Shown here piece after piece: positions 26,870 to 35,911 of a stretch of 55,336 bases of DNA. The DNA is taken from positions 1 through 55,336 of the forward strand of contig NZ_RQVE01000012.1 of assembly GCF_003992315.1 (NCBI RefSeq), given 5' to 3'. Both the position numbers and the translations under genes were made by a program. This DNA comes from Veillonella sp. 3891. GTDB taxonomy: Bacteria > Bacillota > Negativicutes > Veillonellales > Veillonellaceae. Positions within the stretch are counted from its first letter, which is position 1. Every line of letters starts with the position of its first letter. The notes below the pieces were generated by a model, which did not search any database, had not been told where the DNA came from, and saw only the letters and a program-made list of their open reading frames with translations.

Positions 26870-27325
26870 TTAATCCCTCATTAAGTCTTGAATACGGTCC
26901 AATACCAATTCTACACTTTCTACAGAATTACATATCAACAAAATGGTATCATCTCCAGCAATTGTACCTATAACTTCGTGCCATTTTGCATGGTCAATAG
27001 CAAAGGCTACTGATTGGGCAGACCCCGGTAATGTATGTAATACAACTTGATTTAACACGTGGTCAATACGCAAAATAGAATCTTGGAACAAGCGGTTAAT
27101 ACGTGTTCTAGATAGCATAATATTTTCTTCTGGAGATAAGGCATACCGATAGCGTCCATCCCCTGTAGGAACTTTAATTAACATCAATTCCTTAATATCA
27201 CGTGATACTGTTGCTTGTGTAACTGTGATCCCTTCTTCTACCAAGGCTTGCGCTAACTCTTCTTGTGTTTCAATAGCCTTAGTTTGAATAATTTCTTTTA
27301 TTTTATTATAACGAAAACGTTTCAT
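26870..27325 (-). CDS. argR: Arginine repressor ArgR/AhrC
   Basis: This is an arginine-responsive hexameric repressor. The N-terminal winged helix contains TQEELAQALVEEGITVTQATVSRDIKEL, and the C-terminal oligomerisation domain has the IAGDDTILLI segment that binds arginine. The start is ATG 27325 with GGAGGAAATA upstream, giving 151 residues, the normal length; the frame extends further upstream only by chance inside mnmM. Its start overlaps the mnmM stop by one base. Confidence 0.94.
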   Translation of the reverse strand: MKRFRYNKIKEIIQTKAIETQEELAQALVEEGITVTQATVSRDIKELMLIKVPTGDGRYRYALSPEENIMLSRTRINRLFQDSILRIDHVLNQVVLHTLPGSAQSVAFAIDHAKWHEVIGTIAGDDTILLICNSVESVELVLDRIQDLMRD

Positions 27326-27900
27326 TATTTCCTCCGACGAATAATATATAAAATAGGCGGTTGATTTGCTTGATTTAATGGTCGCCATGTACTGCAGTGA
27401 AACTCTTTTTGATTAAAAGAAGATATATATTCTTCTACATCTTCTGCTTCTTTACGACCAGCTTCTGTTCCAGGGTAGGCTACAATTGTACATAATCCAT
27501 GTACTGAAAGTTTTTCTAATCCCTTTGATAAAGCTCTAATTGTTGATGTAGATTGGGTCATAATTTGATGATCTGCATTCGGCAAATAGCCTAAATTACC
27601 TACCATTAAATCGATAGTAGATACAGGAAGTGTTTCCAGTACACTATCATGTGATCCCAATATGAAATCCACTTGCTCTATAGCCTGTGGAAGTTCTTTC
27701 AAAAGCTTTTCTTTCGTCCTTGTTAGCGCTACTTCTTGTATATCAATAGAATATACATGACTAGTTTCATGACAATGTGACAATAGATATGTCGTGTCAT
27801 GTCCATTGCCGCAAGTAATATCCACAATAGTTCTAGCTGATACTAAGGCATCTAGCCATAGATGATGCTGAAATTCTACACTATGGTGTAGAGGAATCAT
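27325..27900 (-). CDS. mnmM: Class I SAM methyltransferase, MnmM/YtqB-like
   Basis: The SAM motif VDITCGNGHDTTYLL, then YSIDIQEVAL, GNLGYLPNADH, TIRAL and IVAYPGTEAGRKEAE match the YtqB family. YtqB members in Bacillus and Staphylococcus were identified as MnmM, which methylates nm5U34 to mnm5U34 in tRNA. The 191-residue length fits. The start ATG overlaps the nadK stop by 4 bases. The assignment to MnmM is from family recall. MnmA, which thiolates the same uridine, is encoded at 3556-4617. Confidence 0.82.
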   Translation of the reverse strand: MIPLHHSVEFQHHLWLDALVSARTIVDITCGNGHDTTYLLSHCHETSHVYSIDIQEVALTRTKEKLLKELPQAIEQVDFILGSHDSVLETLPVSTIDLMVGNLGYLPNADHQIMTQSTSTIRALSKGLEKLSVHGLCTIVAYPGTEAGRKEAEDVEEYISSFNQKEFHCSTWRPLNQANQPPILYIIRRRK

Positions 27901-28775
27901 AGAACCTCCTTAGATCGTGCGGTCAACTTTTTAAACAAAGTAGCGAAGAATTTTTGATCTTTAAATCGCACATATTTACAATATTGTGGATGAGCTTCAA
28001 TATGTAAAGAGTCCGTATTACTAAATTCGTAATCAAAAGTACCATCCACAGAGATATGTAGGCTTTTCTGACGCTCTGGCATAGTAATATCAATCTTTGC
28101 ACTTTCTTTTAGCACCAAAGATACGCCTTGTAATAAGTGAGGGGCTATCGGTGTTACGATAAGAGAGCGATTATCTGGTGCCATAATAGGGCCTCCCGCA
28201 GATAAGTTATACCCTGTAGATCCAGTAGAACAGGCTACAATTAAACCGTCAGCAGGATACATTTGCGTATGTCCACCATTAATCGACAAATTAATACGCG
28301 CCATTTTACCCGGTTCAGATCGGGATACCACAATATCATTAATTGCAGGACGTAGCACACGTTCTCCTTCTGGAGTATGCAATGTTCCCACTAAATGAAT
28401 GCGATCTTCCACATAATAATCGCCTTTACTAATTCTTTCAATAGCCATCTCTAAGTTTTCAAGTTCTATTTGATTTAAGAAACCCAATTCCCCTAAATTA
28501 ATACCACAAATTGGTACATTATATGGATAAATTTGACGTGCTAATTGAATAATCGTACCATCACCACCAAAGCTAAATGCCATATCCAAATGTTCAAATA
28601 CTTCGGGGCGTGGTAATAAGTGAGATTTCTCTATCCCTAACGCACATACATCATGATGTTCTAATTCTTTAGGCATATAGACTTCTATACCATATGCATG
28701 GCAATAAGTAATTGCTTGTGATAAAATATCTCGAATATTCTCTTTTTTCATATTAGGAAAGAAACCGATTCTCAT
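27897..28775 (-). CDS. nadK: NAD kinase
   Basis: NadK phosphorylates NAD to NADP. The GGDGT motif (FGGDGTIIQ), NLGELGFL and the glycine-rich STGSTGYNLSAGGPIM are present. It has 292 residues. AGGAGG lies 5 bases before the ATG. It sits between tlyA and mnmM, overlapping the latter by 4 bases. A tlyA-nadK-argR-recN order is typical of Firmicutes. Confidence 0.96.
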   Translation of the reverse strand: MRIGFFPNMKKENIRDILSQAITYCHAYGIEVYMPKELEHHDVCALGIEKSHLLPRPEVFEHLDMAFSFGGDGTIIQLARQIYPYNVPICGINLGELGFLNQIELENLEMAIERISKGDYYVEDRIHLVGTLHTPEGERVLRPAINDIVVSRSEPGKMARINLSINGGHTQMYPADGLIVACSTGSTGYNLSAGGPIMAPDNRSLIVTPIAPHLLQGVSLVLKESAKIDITMPERQKSLHISVDGTFDYEFSNTDSLHIEAHPQYCKYVRFKDQKFFATLFKKLTARSKEVL

Positions 28776-28783
28776 AGATCCTC

Positions 28784-29587
28784 CTATAATCGATGAGCCT
28801 CCTCTACTGTGGCTGTAATAAGCCCTTCAGTAATATCTAAGGAACCCTCTACTTGTTTTGTAAAATATCCTAAAAATTCAATATTTCCTTCCATTCCTTT
28901 AATGGGAGAATAAGTTAGTCCATGTAAATATAACCCACAATCTTTAGCGATATGCAAGATACGATCTAACACCAATCTATGGGTTGATTTTTCTCGTACA
29001 ATGCCACCTTTACCGACTAATTCTTTACCAGCCTCAAACTGAGGTTTGATTAAAGCTACTAAAGAGCCAGTATCCTTCAATAGGGTGGTCGCTACTGGAA
29101 GCACCTTATCTAAAGAGATAAACGCCACATCAATAGAAATAAAATCGCTAAGTTCCCCTAATTGTACTGGTGTAACTGTGCGGATATTTTGTTTTTCCAT
29201 ATTAATGACTCTAGGATCTTGTCGTAACTTCCAGGCTAATTGATTATAGCCTACATCAATGGCAAATACTTTGGCTGCCCCATGTTGTAAGGCACAGTCT
29301 GTAAACCCGCCTGTGGAAGCACCAATATCTACCATAACCGCATTCGTTAGATCGATGGGATATAACTCGATGGCTTTCTCCAACTTTAAGCCTCCACGGC
29401 TTACATAGGGTAAGGTATTGCCTTTTACTTCCAAATGTGTATCTACTGATACTTTAGTGCCAGCTTTATCCAATCGCTGTGTACCAGAAAAGATAAGTCC
29501 CGCCATAATAGCGGCCTTAGCTTTTTCTCTGCTTTCAAATACACCACGTTGTACAAGTAGTATATCAAGACGTTCTTTTTGACTCAT
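28784..29587 (-). CDS. tlyA: TlyA-family rRNA 2'-O-methyltransferase
   Basis: An S4 RNA-binding domain (residues about 5-65, RLDILLVQRGVFESREKAKAAI) is followed by an FtsJ-like methyltransferase with VDIGASTGGFTDCALQ, and ALIKPQFEAG near the catalytic lysine. TlyA proteins methylate 16S and/or 23S rRNA riboses; some homologues have been reported as hemolysins. It has 267 residues. It lies between ispA and nadK with 8-9 base gaps. Confidence 0.92.
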   Translation of the reverse strand: MSQKERLDILLVQRGVFESREKAKAAIMAGLIFSGTQRLDKAGTKVSVDTHLEVKGNTLPYVSRGGLKLEKAIELYPIDLTNAVMVDIGASTGGFTDCALQHGAAKVFAIDVGYNQLAWKLRQDPRVINMEKQNIRTVTPVQLGELSDFISIDVAFISLDKVLPVATTLLKDTGSLVALIKPQFEAGKELVGKGGIVREKSTHRLVLDRILHIAKDCGLYLHGLTYSPIKGMEGNIEFLGYFTKQVEGSLDITEGLITATVEEAHRL

Positions 29588-29596
29588 ACATGTCTC

Positions 29597-30475
29597 CTAC
29601 TGTGTACGGTCCATTAAATATTGGACTAGCCCTTCAAGTACAGGTGATGTGTGGTTGGAATCATGCAATGCTGTTAATGCTAGATTAGCCACTTCTTGAG
29701 CTCGTTCTTTAGCTATATCTAGGCCTAAAATGGATACATAGGTTGCTTTATGCTGACGTTCATCACTACCAGGAGTTTTACCTAATTCCTCTTGTGTGCC
29801 TACTACATCTAAAATATCATCAGTAATTTGGAATAATAAACCTAAATGATCTGCATATCGGAGGTATGCCTCTCTTACGGATGTAGTAGCATCCATAATG
29901 ATCAGACCAATTTCAACAGCTGCACTAAATAAAGCGCCTGTTTTACCTTTGTGAAGAACCACTAATTCTTCTAATGGCAGGAGCTTTCCTTCTGATTGTA
30001 GGTCAAAGGCTTGACCACCCACCATTCCACTAGGTCCTGCGCCTTTTGCTAAGACGTGAATAATCTGCACCACTTGTTCTGCAGATAACTCTCTGTGCTT
30101 GCTCACTAATTCAAAGGCATAGGTTAATAATCCATCTCCGGCTAAAATAGCCATACCATCACCATATACACGATGATTGGTTAGCTTTCCCCGACGATAA
30201 TCATCATTATCCATAGCTGGTAAATCATCATGAATTAACGAATAGGTATGAATTAATTCTATGGCACATACTACATCTTTATAAGCATCCCAAGATCCAC
30301 CTAAGGATTCAATGACAGCTTTTGTAATAATAGGCCGAATTCTTTTACCGCCCATCAATAAACTGTATTTCATACTTTCATATAACTTAGCATACTCTGT
30401 ATTCGGTGATTCTAAGACAGAGGAAAGATAACTTTCAATGTCTGCTTTACTTTGTTGCAAGTACTCTTTTAACAT
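29597..30475 (-). CDS. ispA: Polyprenyl (farnesyl/geranyl) diphosphate synthase
   Basis: The first aspartate-rich motif is HDDLPAMDNDD and the second QITDDILDV, typical of short-chain trans-prenyl synthases. The product should be farnesyl diphosphate for undecaprenyl and quinone synthesis; exact chain length is not certain. It has 292 residues. Its own weak promoter lies in the 82-base gap after xseB. XseA-XseB-IspA order is common in Firmicutes. Confidence 0.92.
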   Translation of the reverse strand: MLKEYLQQSKADIESYLSSVLESPNTEYAKLYESMKYSLLMGGKRIRPIITKAVIESLGGSWDAYKDVVCAIELIHTYSLIHDDLPAMDNDDYRRGKLTNHRVYGDGMAILAGDGLLTYAFELVSKHRELSAEQVVQIIHVLAKGAGPSGMVGGQAFDLQSEGKLLPLEELVVLHKGKTGALFSAAVEIGLIIMDATTSVREAYLRYADHLGLLFQITDDILDVVGTQEELGKTPGSDERQHKATYVSILGLDIAKERAQEVANLALTALHDSNHTSPVLEGLVQYLMDRTQ

Positions 30476-30528
30476 AATATCCTCAATTCTTTGAAAGATA
30501 ATAATTTTTGTATAAATATTCTAACTCT

Positions 30529-30557
30529 ATTATACCTAAAAAAACGTACTTTGTCTC
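30529..30557 (-). promoter_or_regulatory. Candidate promoter of ispA
   Basis: On the - strand a perfect TATAAT (30534-30529) lies 17 bases after GAGACA (30557-30552), a weak -35. It is the only clear promoter-like site inside the long operon. Confidence 0.38.
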
Positions 30558-30767
30558 CTAATTCGTATCTACTTGTACAGTTTCAATAATTTGTTCAACT
30601 TCTTCTTCTACAAGCTGCAATAAATCAGAACATTCTTTAACTAGAGTTAAACCTTCTTTGTAAGTTTTTAATAATTCATGCATAGATAAGCTTTCATCAT
30701 CTAGTTTTTTTACCACTTCTTCTAAGGCAGTATATTTCTTTTCGTAATTTTTTATAGATTTAGCCAC
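30558..30767 (-). CDS. xseB: Exodeoxyribonuclease VII small subunit
   Basis: This 69-residue helical protein has the family pattern KKYTALEEVVKKLDDESLSMHELLKTYKEGLTLVKECSDLL. It multimerises on XseA to make exonuclease VII. It begins with GTG 30767 inside the end of xseA, an 8-base overlap that suggests coupled translation. Confidence 0.93.
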   Translation of the reverse strand: MAKSIKNYEKKYTALEEVVKKLDDESLSMHELLKTYKEGLTLVKECSDLLQLVEEEVEQIIETVQVDTN

Positions 30768-31965
30768 GTTGTGTAACCTCCTGTACAGTTGCTTTCACAG
30801 AGCCATCTTGAATATGTATATCCAATGTATCCCCGATTTTCACATTTTTAATCGTTTGTAATGGAGCCCCATTAAGATCTACTTTAGCAAAGCCCTTAAT
30901 GACTTTAGCTAAAGGATTTTTATTATCCAATTGAGTTGCTAATATAGCTAATTTACGCGATTCATCTTGGGATTTCTTTTGTATGGCGCTATGTAATTGG
31001 TGTTCAAAGCGTTGTAATATATTTTTCTGTTGATGCACCAAATTCATAGCAGGTACTGTAATCTTACGATTGGTAATAGAAAATAACTGTTGTTTTTCTT
31101 TTTGAATACGATACTGTACTGTATTGTGAATAAATTCTAATTTTTGCTGTACTTCTTCTTGTAAATCAATCAATGGATAAATAGATAGTTCAGCGGCATG
31201 ACTTGGAGTCGCTCCTCTTACATCAGCTACAAAATCACATAATGTATAATCTACTTCATGACCTACAGCAGATACAACTGGTGTTGTACATTTGAATATG
31301 GATTCTATTAAGGCTCTATCATTAAAGCACCACAAATCTTCCATAGAACCGCCACCACGACCTACAATGATCAAATCTACATCTGGGTCCGCATCTGCCA
31401 TAGCTACACCACGAGCAATAACAGGGCCTGCTATAGGTCCTTGTACAGGCACATTAAACACTTTAAATGTTACCAATGGATTGCGATGGGATGCTACATG
31501 TAAGATATCGTGAATGACGGCTCCTGATGCAGACGTGACAACACCAATACAACTCGGTACAGGTGGTAAAGGTTGTTTATGTCGTTCGTCAAAATATCCT
31601 AATGCATATAACTCTTGTTTTAACTTTTCATAGGCAATTTGATAGTCACTTTTGGCACCAATACGAATATCTTCACATATAAAACTTAAACGACCAGTTT
31701 TTTCGTAAAAGCTAATATTTCCTCGTACTTGCACTAGCAAGCCATTTTCAAGGGCACCTTCTAAGCCACGTTGTTGTACTTTGGAACGCCACATAGCCAT
31801 ATCAATGGACCCAGTATCATCGATGAGGGAAAAATAATAATGTCCTGTGCTGTGACGTTTCACATTAGAGATAACGCCTTCAACAATACAATTTTTTAAT
31901 AGAAATTCTCCCTCTACGGTTTGCTTTATAATTCTATTTAATTCTCCAACGGAGTAAGCATCCAT
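30760..31965 (-). CDS. xseA: Exodeoxyribonuclease VII large subunit
   Basis: XseA degrades single-stranded DNA from both ends. The N-terminal OB fold (residues 1-100, SVGELNRIIKQTVEG) is followed by the catalytic domain with GVVTSASGAVIHDI, GRGGGSMEDLWCFND and VGHEVDYTL. The start is at ATG 31965, where AAGGAGAG precedes MDAYSVGEL; the frame runs on upstream through the end of the tsaD-like gene without a signal. It has 401 residues. Confidence 0.95.
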   Translation of the reverse strand: MDAYSVGELNRIIKQTVEGEFLLKNCIVEGVISNVKRHSTGHYYFSLIDDTGSIDMAMWRSKVQQRGLEGALENGLLVQVRGNISFYEKTGRLSFICEDIRIGAKSDYQIAYEKLKQELYALGYFDERHKQPLPPVPSCIGVVTSASGAVIHDILHVASHRNPLVTFKVFNVPVQGPIAGPVIARGVAMADADPDVDLIIVGRGGGSMEDLWCFNDRALIESIFKCTTPVVSAVGHEVDYTLCDFVADVRGATPSHAAELSIYPLIDLQEEVQQKLEFIHNTVQYRIQKEKQQLFSITNRKITVPAMNLVHQQKNILQRFEHQLHSAIQKKSQDESRKLAILATQLDNKNPLAKVIKGFAKVDLNGAPLQTIKNVKIGDTLDIHIQDGSVKATVQEVTQRG

Positions 31966-31966
31966 T

Positions 31967-32959
31967 CTACTCTCCTTCAACAACCTTTGCCCCATACGCA
32001 TTACCTGAGGCATTATCTGCACTATATTTAGAAGATACACATAATACATCTAAATCATGATGATGTCCCCAATGAACTAAACGATCCTGTAAATAGGTAT
32101 TCGCCATAACACCCCCAGCAGTAATTAATGTTGTAATGTTATGTTCTGTTAGAATATGAGATAAAGCTTTTTCTAGGGAACTTCCAATACAATGGAACAC
32201 AGAGGCTGCCAAAATTTGTGCGTTTTTTTCTCTGCTAAATGATTCTCTATCAGTCCAATCGATAGGCTCATGTTGCAATGATTGCCACCAACGTTGACCA
32301 GCGCTATATGGACCTCCAAAACTAATGGTAGATTCTTTTACTGATACAGGAAGCACAGAATCTACGTTGTATTTAATACGTCGTCCCAATGTTTCCATAC
32401 TTGGACCTGCTGGAAATTGTAATCCCATTAATACACCTAGTCGGTCCACTAACTGGCCTCCAGCTATATCATCAGAGCCTCCCACTATTTGCACTTTAAA
32501 ACCACTTTTATGAATGCGTTCACAAAGAACAAATTCCGTAGTTCCCCCTGAAAGGTGTAAACTTAAAAAAGGTCCTTCTGGAATTTCACCGATTTCACGC
32601 AAGGCTGCCCATATATGGTTCTCTTGATGTGAAAAAATGTGGACAGGGACTTGTAAGCAATGTCCTAGTGATTTTGCTGTATTAAGTCCTACTAGGAATG
32701 CTGGCATATAAGAATCTTCTTCTCGCCTTGGAAACCCACTAACACCGATGGCTGCAATGGGCTGATCCAATGTTAAGGACTGAATCAGTTCACCTAAGGC
32801 ACGAGTATGTTGAAAGACCATTTGTGACTGTTGTAATCCTCGCTTACCTTGCGGTACTTCTAACAGTTTTCTAACTTCCTGTACTAATCTACCTTCCTCA
32901 TCAACAAGTGCACAAGATGTGGTATAACAGCTTGTATCTATTCCTAAATAATAGGCCAT
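31967..32959 (-). CDS. Kae1/TsaD-like paralogue (former O-sialoglycoprotein endopeptidase)
   Basis: The actin-like ASKHA fold starts YLGIDTSCYTTSCAL. Metal ligands of TsaD appear conserved: the HxxxH in SHQENHIW and an Asp in SADNASGNAYG. Overall the protein is divergent from true TsaD (330 residues, altered NHLEGH-type motif), and TsaD normally lies elsewhere with TsaB or TsaE. Related paralogues occur beside nusB-xseA in other anaerobic Firmicutes, and I know of no established function. It lies 2 bases from nusB and ends next to the xseA start. Confidence 0.8.
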   Translation of the reverse strand: MAYYLGIDTSCYTTSCALVDEEGRLVQEVRKLLEVPQGKRGLQQSQMVFQHTRALGELIQSLTLDQPIAAIGVSGFPRREEDSYMPAFLVGLNTAKSLGHCLQVPVHIFSHQENHIWAALREIGEIPEGPFLSLHLSGGTTEFVLCERIHKSGFKVQIVGGSDDIAGGQLVDRLGVLMGLQFPAGPSMETLGRRIKYNVDSVLPVSVKESTISFGGPYSAGQRWWQSLQHEPIDWTDRESFSREKNAQILAASVFHCIGSSLEKALSHILTEHNITTLITAGGVMANTYLQDRLVHWGHHHDLDVLCVSSKYSADNASGNAYGAKVVEGE

Positions 32960-32960
32960 T

Positions 32961-33359
32961 TTATTGTCTCGATGCTGCTAAATTATGAAGGATAGCATTA
33001 ATGTACTTATAGGAAGTCTCTCCACCAAATTCTTTCGCCAATAGAACAGCTTCATTGATGACAACCTTAGCTGGTGTATCCTCTTGAGGATGTAATAGCT
33101 CCCAAGCTGCCATACGTAAAATAGTAAGTTCTACTTTAGGAAAACGCTCCATTTTACGTTTTGGAGAGAATTCTTGTAACGCTGCATCTAATTGTTCTTT
33201 TTCATTACGTACACCTGCAATTAATTGCTCTGCAAATTGATTGGCTTTTCCTTGCATGTTAGTTGTATTTAACACTGCCTCCTCAACTACGTCGCCTGAA
33301 AATGTATCTGCATAAATCGTTTCGAATGCAAATACTCTTGCTAATCTACGATGATTCAT
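32961..33359 (-). CDS. nusB: Transcription antitermination factor NusB
   Basis: NusB binds boxA RNA with ribosomal protein S10 for rRNA antitermination. This small all-helical protein starts RRLARVFAFETIYA and has the C-terminal segment PAKVVINEAVLLAKEFGGETSYKYINAILHNLA. It has 132 residues. The ATG overlaps the end of the upstream Asp23 gene by 14 bases. Confidence 0.95.
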   Translation of the reverse strand: MNHRRLARVFAFETIYADTFSGDVVEEAVLNTTNMQGKANQFAEQLIAGVRNEKEQLDAALQEFSPKRKMERFPKVELTILRMAAWELLHPQEDTPAKVVINEAVLLAKEFGGETSYKYINAILHNLAASRQ

Positions 33360-33726
33360 GATTAGGTTCCCTTCTTTCTAAACCGTCGATGTGCACATCT
33401 ACACGGACACGGTATAAGTCTAACATATTTCGTAAATCTTGCCGCACTTGTTGTTGTATTTGTCGTGCCACTTCTAATGGATGTGATCCACAGTATAAAC
33501 GAAGATATAAATTAATTTCTATGAAAGCATCTCCAAAGGTATCTCGTTTATGCTTTACATTCATTCCAGGCCAACTTTTTTGTCCTAATTTTTGTGAGAT
33601 ACCATCTACAACACCATCAAAAAATCGTTTACTCATAGAGTGAATTTCATCGAATGATGACAATACTCTTGCAGTGACATCTAAAATAACGGCATCTGTA
33701 ATTTCAATTTCTAAATGATCTGACAT
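33346..33726 (-). CDS. Asp23/Gls24-family envelope protein (first of pair near nusB)
   Basis: The 126-residue protein has the Asp23 (DUF322) alpha/beta pattern: ITDAVILDVTARVL, a central DTFGDAFIEINLYLRLYCGSHPLEVARQIQQQV and a final VRVDVHIDGL strand. In Staphylococcus Asp23 is a membrane-tethered stress protein of the cell envelope. A member next to nusB and efp is a conserved Firmicute arrangement. The ATG has AGGGGA upstream. It is not a close copy of the second Asp23 gene. Confidence 0.82.
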   Translation of the reverse strand: MSDHLEIEITDAVILDVTARVLSSFDEIHSMSKRFFDGVVDGISQKLGQKSWPGMNVKHKRDTFGDAFIEINLYLRLYCGSHPLEVARQIQQQVRQDLRNMLDLYRVRVDVHIDGLERREPNHESS

Positions 33727-33735
33727 ACAAATCCC

Positions 33736-34098
33736 CTATGATATGGTACTTTCAAAAATAATATCTTGCACATAAATATCAACACTGTTTACAGTAGCAT
33801 CTGCCATAGATACAAGAGCACTCTTCACTCGTTCTTGTAAACGTAATGCAATATCTGGAACACGATATCCATAATACACGGCAATATGTAGAGATACTTG
33901 TAATGAGCCATCTTCCATGACTTGTACTTTTACACCTTCCATGGCATTTTTTCTACCAAATAAGCTACTTACCGTATCTCCAAATGTTGTGCTCATACCC
34001 GCAACACCTTTCGTTTCTAGTGCTGTCATGGTAGCAATCATTTCATAAACAGAATGATCGAACTGTATCAGTCCTTCAAAAAAGCGATTATCTTCCAT
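33736..34098 (-). CDS. Asp23/Gls24-family protein (second of pair)
   Basis: The typical Asp23 elements are ALETKGVAGMS, a G-rich linker, VQVMEDGSLQVSLHIAVYYGYRVPDIALRLQERV and VNSVDIYVQDI. I use the ATG at 34098, giving 120 residues; the frame opens from a TTG at 34143, and neither start has a strong ribosome binding site. It precedes the other Asp23 gene by 9 bases. Two diverged copies in tandem suggest they form hetero-oligomers, which is an inference. Confidence 0.78.
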   Translation of the reverse strand: MEDNRFFEGLIQFDHSVYEMIATMTALETKGVAGMSTTFGDTVSSLFGRKNAMEGVKVQVMEDGSLQVSLHIAVYYGYRVPDIALRLQERVKSALVSMADATVNSVDIYVQDIIFESTIS

Positions 34099-34194
34099 AT
34101 GTTTACCAAAAAAAGCATTTGTCGTCCCACCACAGGCCAACAAATGCTTTTAATTACAATACTATATTAGTTGTTAAAAGATCAAATCTGTGGT

Positions 34195-34752
34195 TTAAGC
34201 ACGTTCAATATATTGTCCAGTACGTGTATCTACACGCAATACATCGTCTACTTCGATGAATAAAGGTACTTTTACAACATAACCTGTTTCTAATGTAGCA
34301 GGTTTATTACCACCAGTTGCAGTATCGCCACGGATACCAGGGTCAGTTTCAACTACACGCAACTCTACAGCTACAGGTAAGTCAATACCGATAACAATGC
34401 CTTGGAAGAACATAATAGATACTTCCATGTTTTCTAATAAGAAGTTTTTAGCATCTCCTAATTGGTCAATTGTTAACTCAATTTGGTCATATGTTTCATT
34501 GTCCATGAATGTATATGCTCCATCGGACTCATATAAGAAAGCCATACGACGACGGTCAACATGAGCTTTTGGCACTTTTTCACCAGCATTGAAAGTACGC
34601 TCTACTACAGCACCTGTTTGTAGGTTTTTCAATTTAGCACGTACGAAAGCGGCACCTTTACCTGGTTTAACATGTTGAAAGTCAACTACTTGCCATACAT
34701 TACCGTCTAATTCGACAGTTACGCCTGGACGAAAATCATTACTGGAAATCAT
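34195..34752 (-). CDS. efp: Translation elongation factor P
   Basis: EF-P relieves ribosome stalling at consecutive prolines. It has three OB-like domains; the domain I loop [16 protein letters not shown] carries the lysine that is modified in many bacteria. The C-terminal signature is [29 protein letters not shown]. The start is at ATG 34752 with GGAGGG upstream, giving 185 residues, the standard length; the preceding ATG at 34767 is part of the ribosome binding site. No lysine- or arginine-modifying enzyme is encoded nearby. Confidence 0.97.
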   Translation of the reverse strand: MISSNDFRPGVTVELDGNVWQVVDFQHVKPGKGAAFVRAKLKNLQTGAVVERTFNAGEKVPKAHVDRRRMAFLYESDGAYTFMDNETYDQIELTIDQLGDAKNFLLENMEVSIMFFQGIVIGIDLPVAVELRVVETDPGIRGDTATGGNKPATLETGYVVKVPLFIEVDDVLRVDTRTGQYIERA

Positions 34753-34766
34753 TGTAAATCCCTCCA

Positions 34767-35837
34767 TTACACATCTAGTTCTATTAAATCTTTAGGAGTT
34801 TGTGTGAGTATTTCACAGCCCTCCTTAGTAACTATAACTGTATCTTCAATACGAAGCCCCATATGACCTGGTAAATAAATACCTGGTTCCACGGTGACGA
34901 CCATATTTTCTGTTAATACATCTTTGGATCTAGGTGATGCTACTGGTAATTCATGAATATCTAAACCTACACCATGACCTGTACCATGACCAAAATTAGA
35001 ACCATAACCTTGTTCCTTAATATAGTCTCTGCAAACTGCATCTACCTCAGCACCAGTAACGCCCTCTCTAATGAAAGCAACACCTCGAGTTTGTGCTTCT
35101 AGTACGATAGAATAGAGCTTCTTTTGTTCATCACTAGCTTTACCTAATACAATGGTTCGTGTCATATCAGAGTGATATCCATTATACATAGCACCAAAGT
35201 CAAAGGTAACAAAATCGCCTCGTTCCATCACTTTATCACTAGCTACACCATGAGGCATACTAGAACGATAGCCAGAAGCCACAATAGTGGTAAAAGACGG
35301 CTCTCTAGAACCACGTTTTAACATTTCTGTTTCTAAAATAATACGAGCTTCATTTTCAGTCATCCCCACCTTTAATTGTGGCAACATGGCTGCAAATGAT
35401 TCATCAGCGATGCGAAAGGCTTGTCGTAAACACTGTAGCTCGTCGTCCCGTTTTACTATACGTAGACTGGCAAAATCAAAGGATAAAAATTCTGTTTCAT
35501 TTAATGTATCACAAACTTCTTGAAATACATCGACACTCATATAATTTCCTTCAAAGCAACATGTGGTTAATGCAATGTTGGATGAACTTAGTATATTCTT
35601 AATTGTATCATATACATAGCCCGTATATTGGATGACCTCATACCCTTCACATTGTTCTTTAGCCTGCTCTGTATAACGACTATCCGTTATCATATAGGCT
35701 TTGTCAGGTGTTACAAAGGCCACTCCAGTGGTCCCTGTAAATCCTGCAAAATAATGTAAGTTAATAGGGCTAATGAGGATGGCTCCTCCATATGTTTCTT
35801 CTCTTAGAAATGCTTGCAAAGCGACTAATCCATTCAT
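34767..35837 (-). CDS. M24 aminopeptidase P / Xaa-Pro dipeptidase-like
   Basis: The pita-bread metallopeptidase domain holds the dimetal ligands in [18 protein letters not shown] (two Asp), [15 protein letters not shown] (His), VEPGIY (Glu) and GLRIEDTV (Glu). An N-terminal creatinase-like domain covers residues 1-125. It has 356 residues. It cleaves Xaa-Pro peptide bonds. It heads the operon with efp, a pairing that is common in Firmicutes; the two genes are separated by 14 bases. Confidence 0.9.
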   Translation of the reverse strand: MNGLVALQAFLREETYGGAILISPINLHYFAGFTGTTGVAFVTPDKAYMITDSRYTEQAKEQCEGYEVIQYTGYVYDTIKNILSSSNIALTTCCFEGNYMSVDVFQEVCDTLNETEFLSFDFASLRIVKRDDELQCLRQAFRIADESFAAMLPQLKVGMTENEARIILETEMLKRGSREPSFTTIVASGYRSSMPHGVASDKVMERGDFVTFDFGAMYNGYHSDMTRTIVLGKASDEQKKLYSIVLEAQTRGVAFIREGVTGAEVDAVCRDYIKEQGYGSNFGHGTGHGVGLDIHELPVASPRSKDVLTENMVVTVEPGIYLPGHMGLRIEDTVIVTKEGCEILTQTPKDLIELDV

Positions 35838-35866
35838 CGTCTCGCCTCCTTAAAAAGCATCAACTA

Positions 35867-35896
35867 ATGATACCATATAATGCATAGTTATGACAA
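35867..35896 (-). promoter_or_regulatory. Candidate promoter of the peptidase-efp-asp23-nusB operon
   Basis: On the - strand TTGTCA (35896-35891) is followed after 18 bases by TATCAT (35872-35867), about 30 bases before the peptidase ATG. Confidence 0.5.
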
Positions 35897-35911
35897 ATTG
35901 AATAGATTCGA

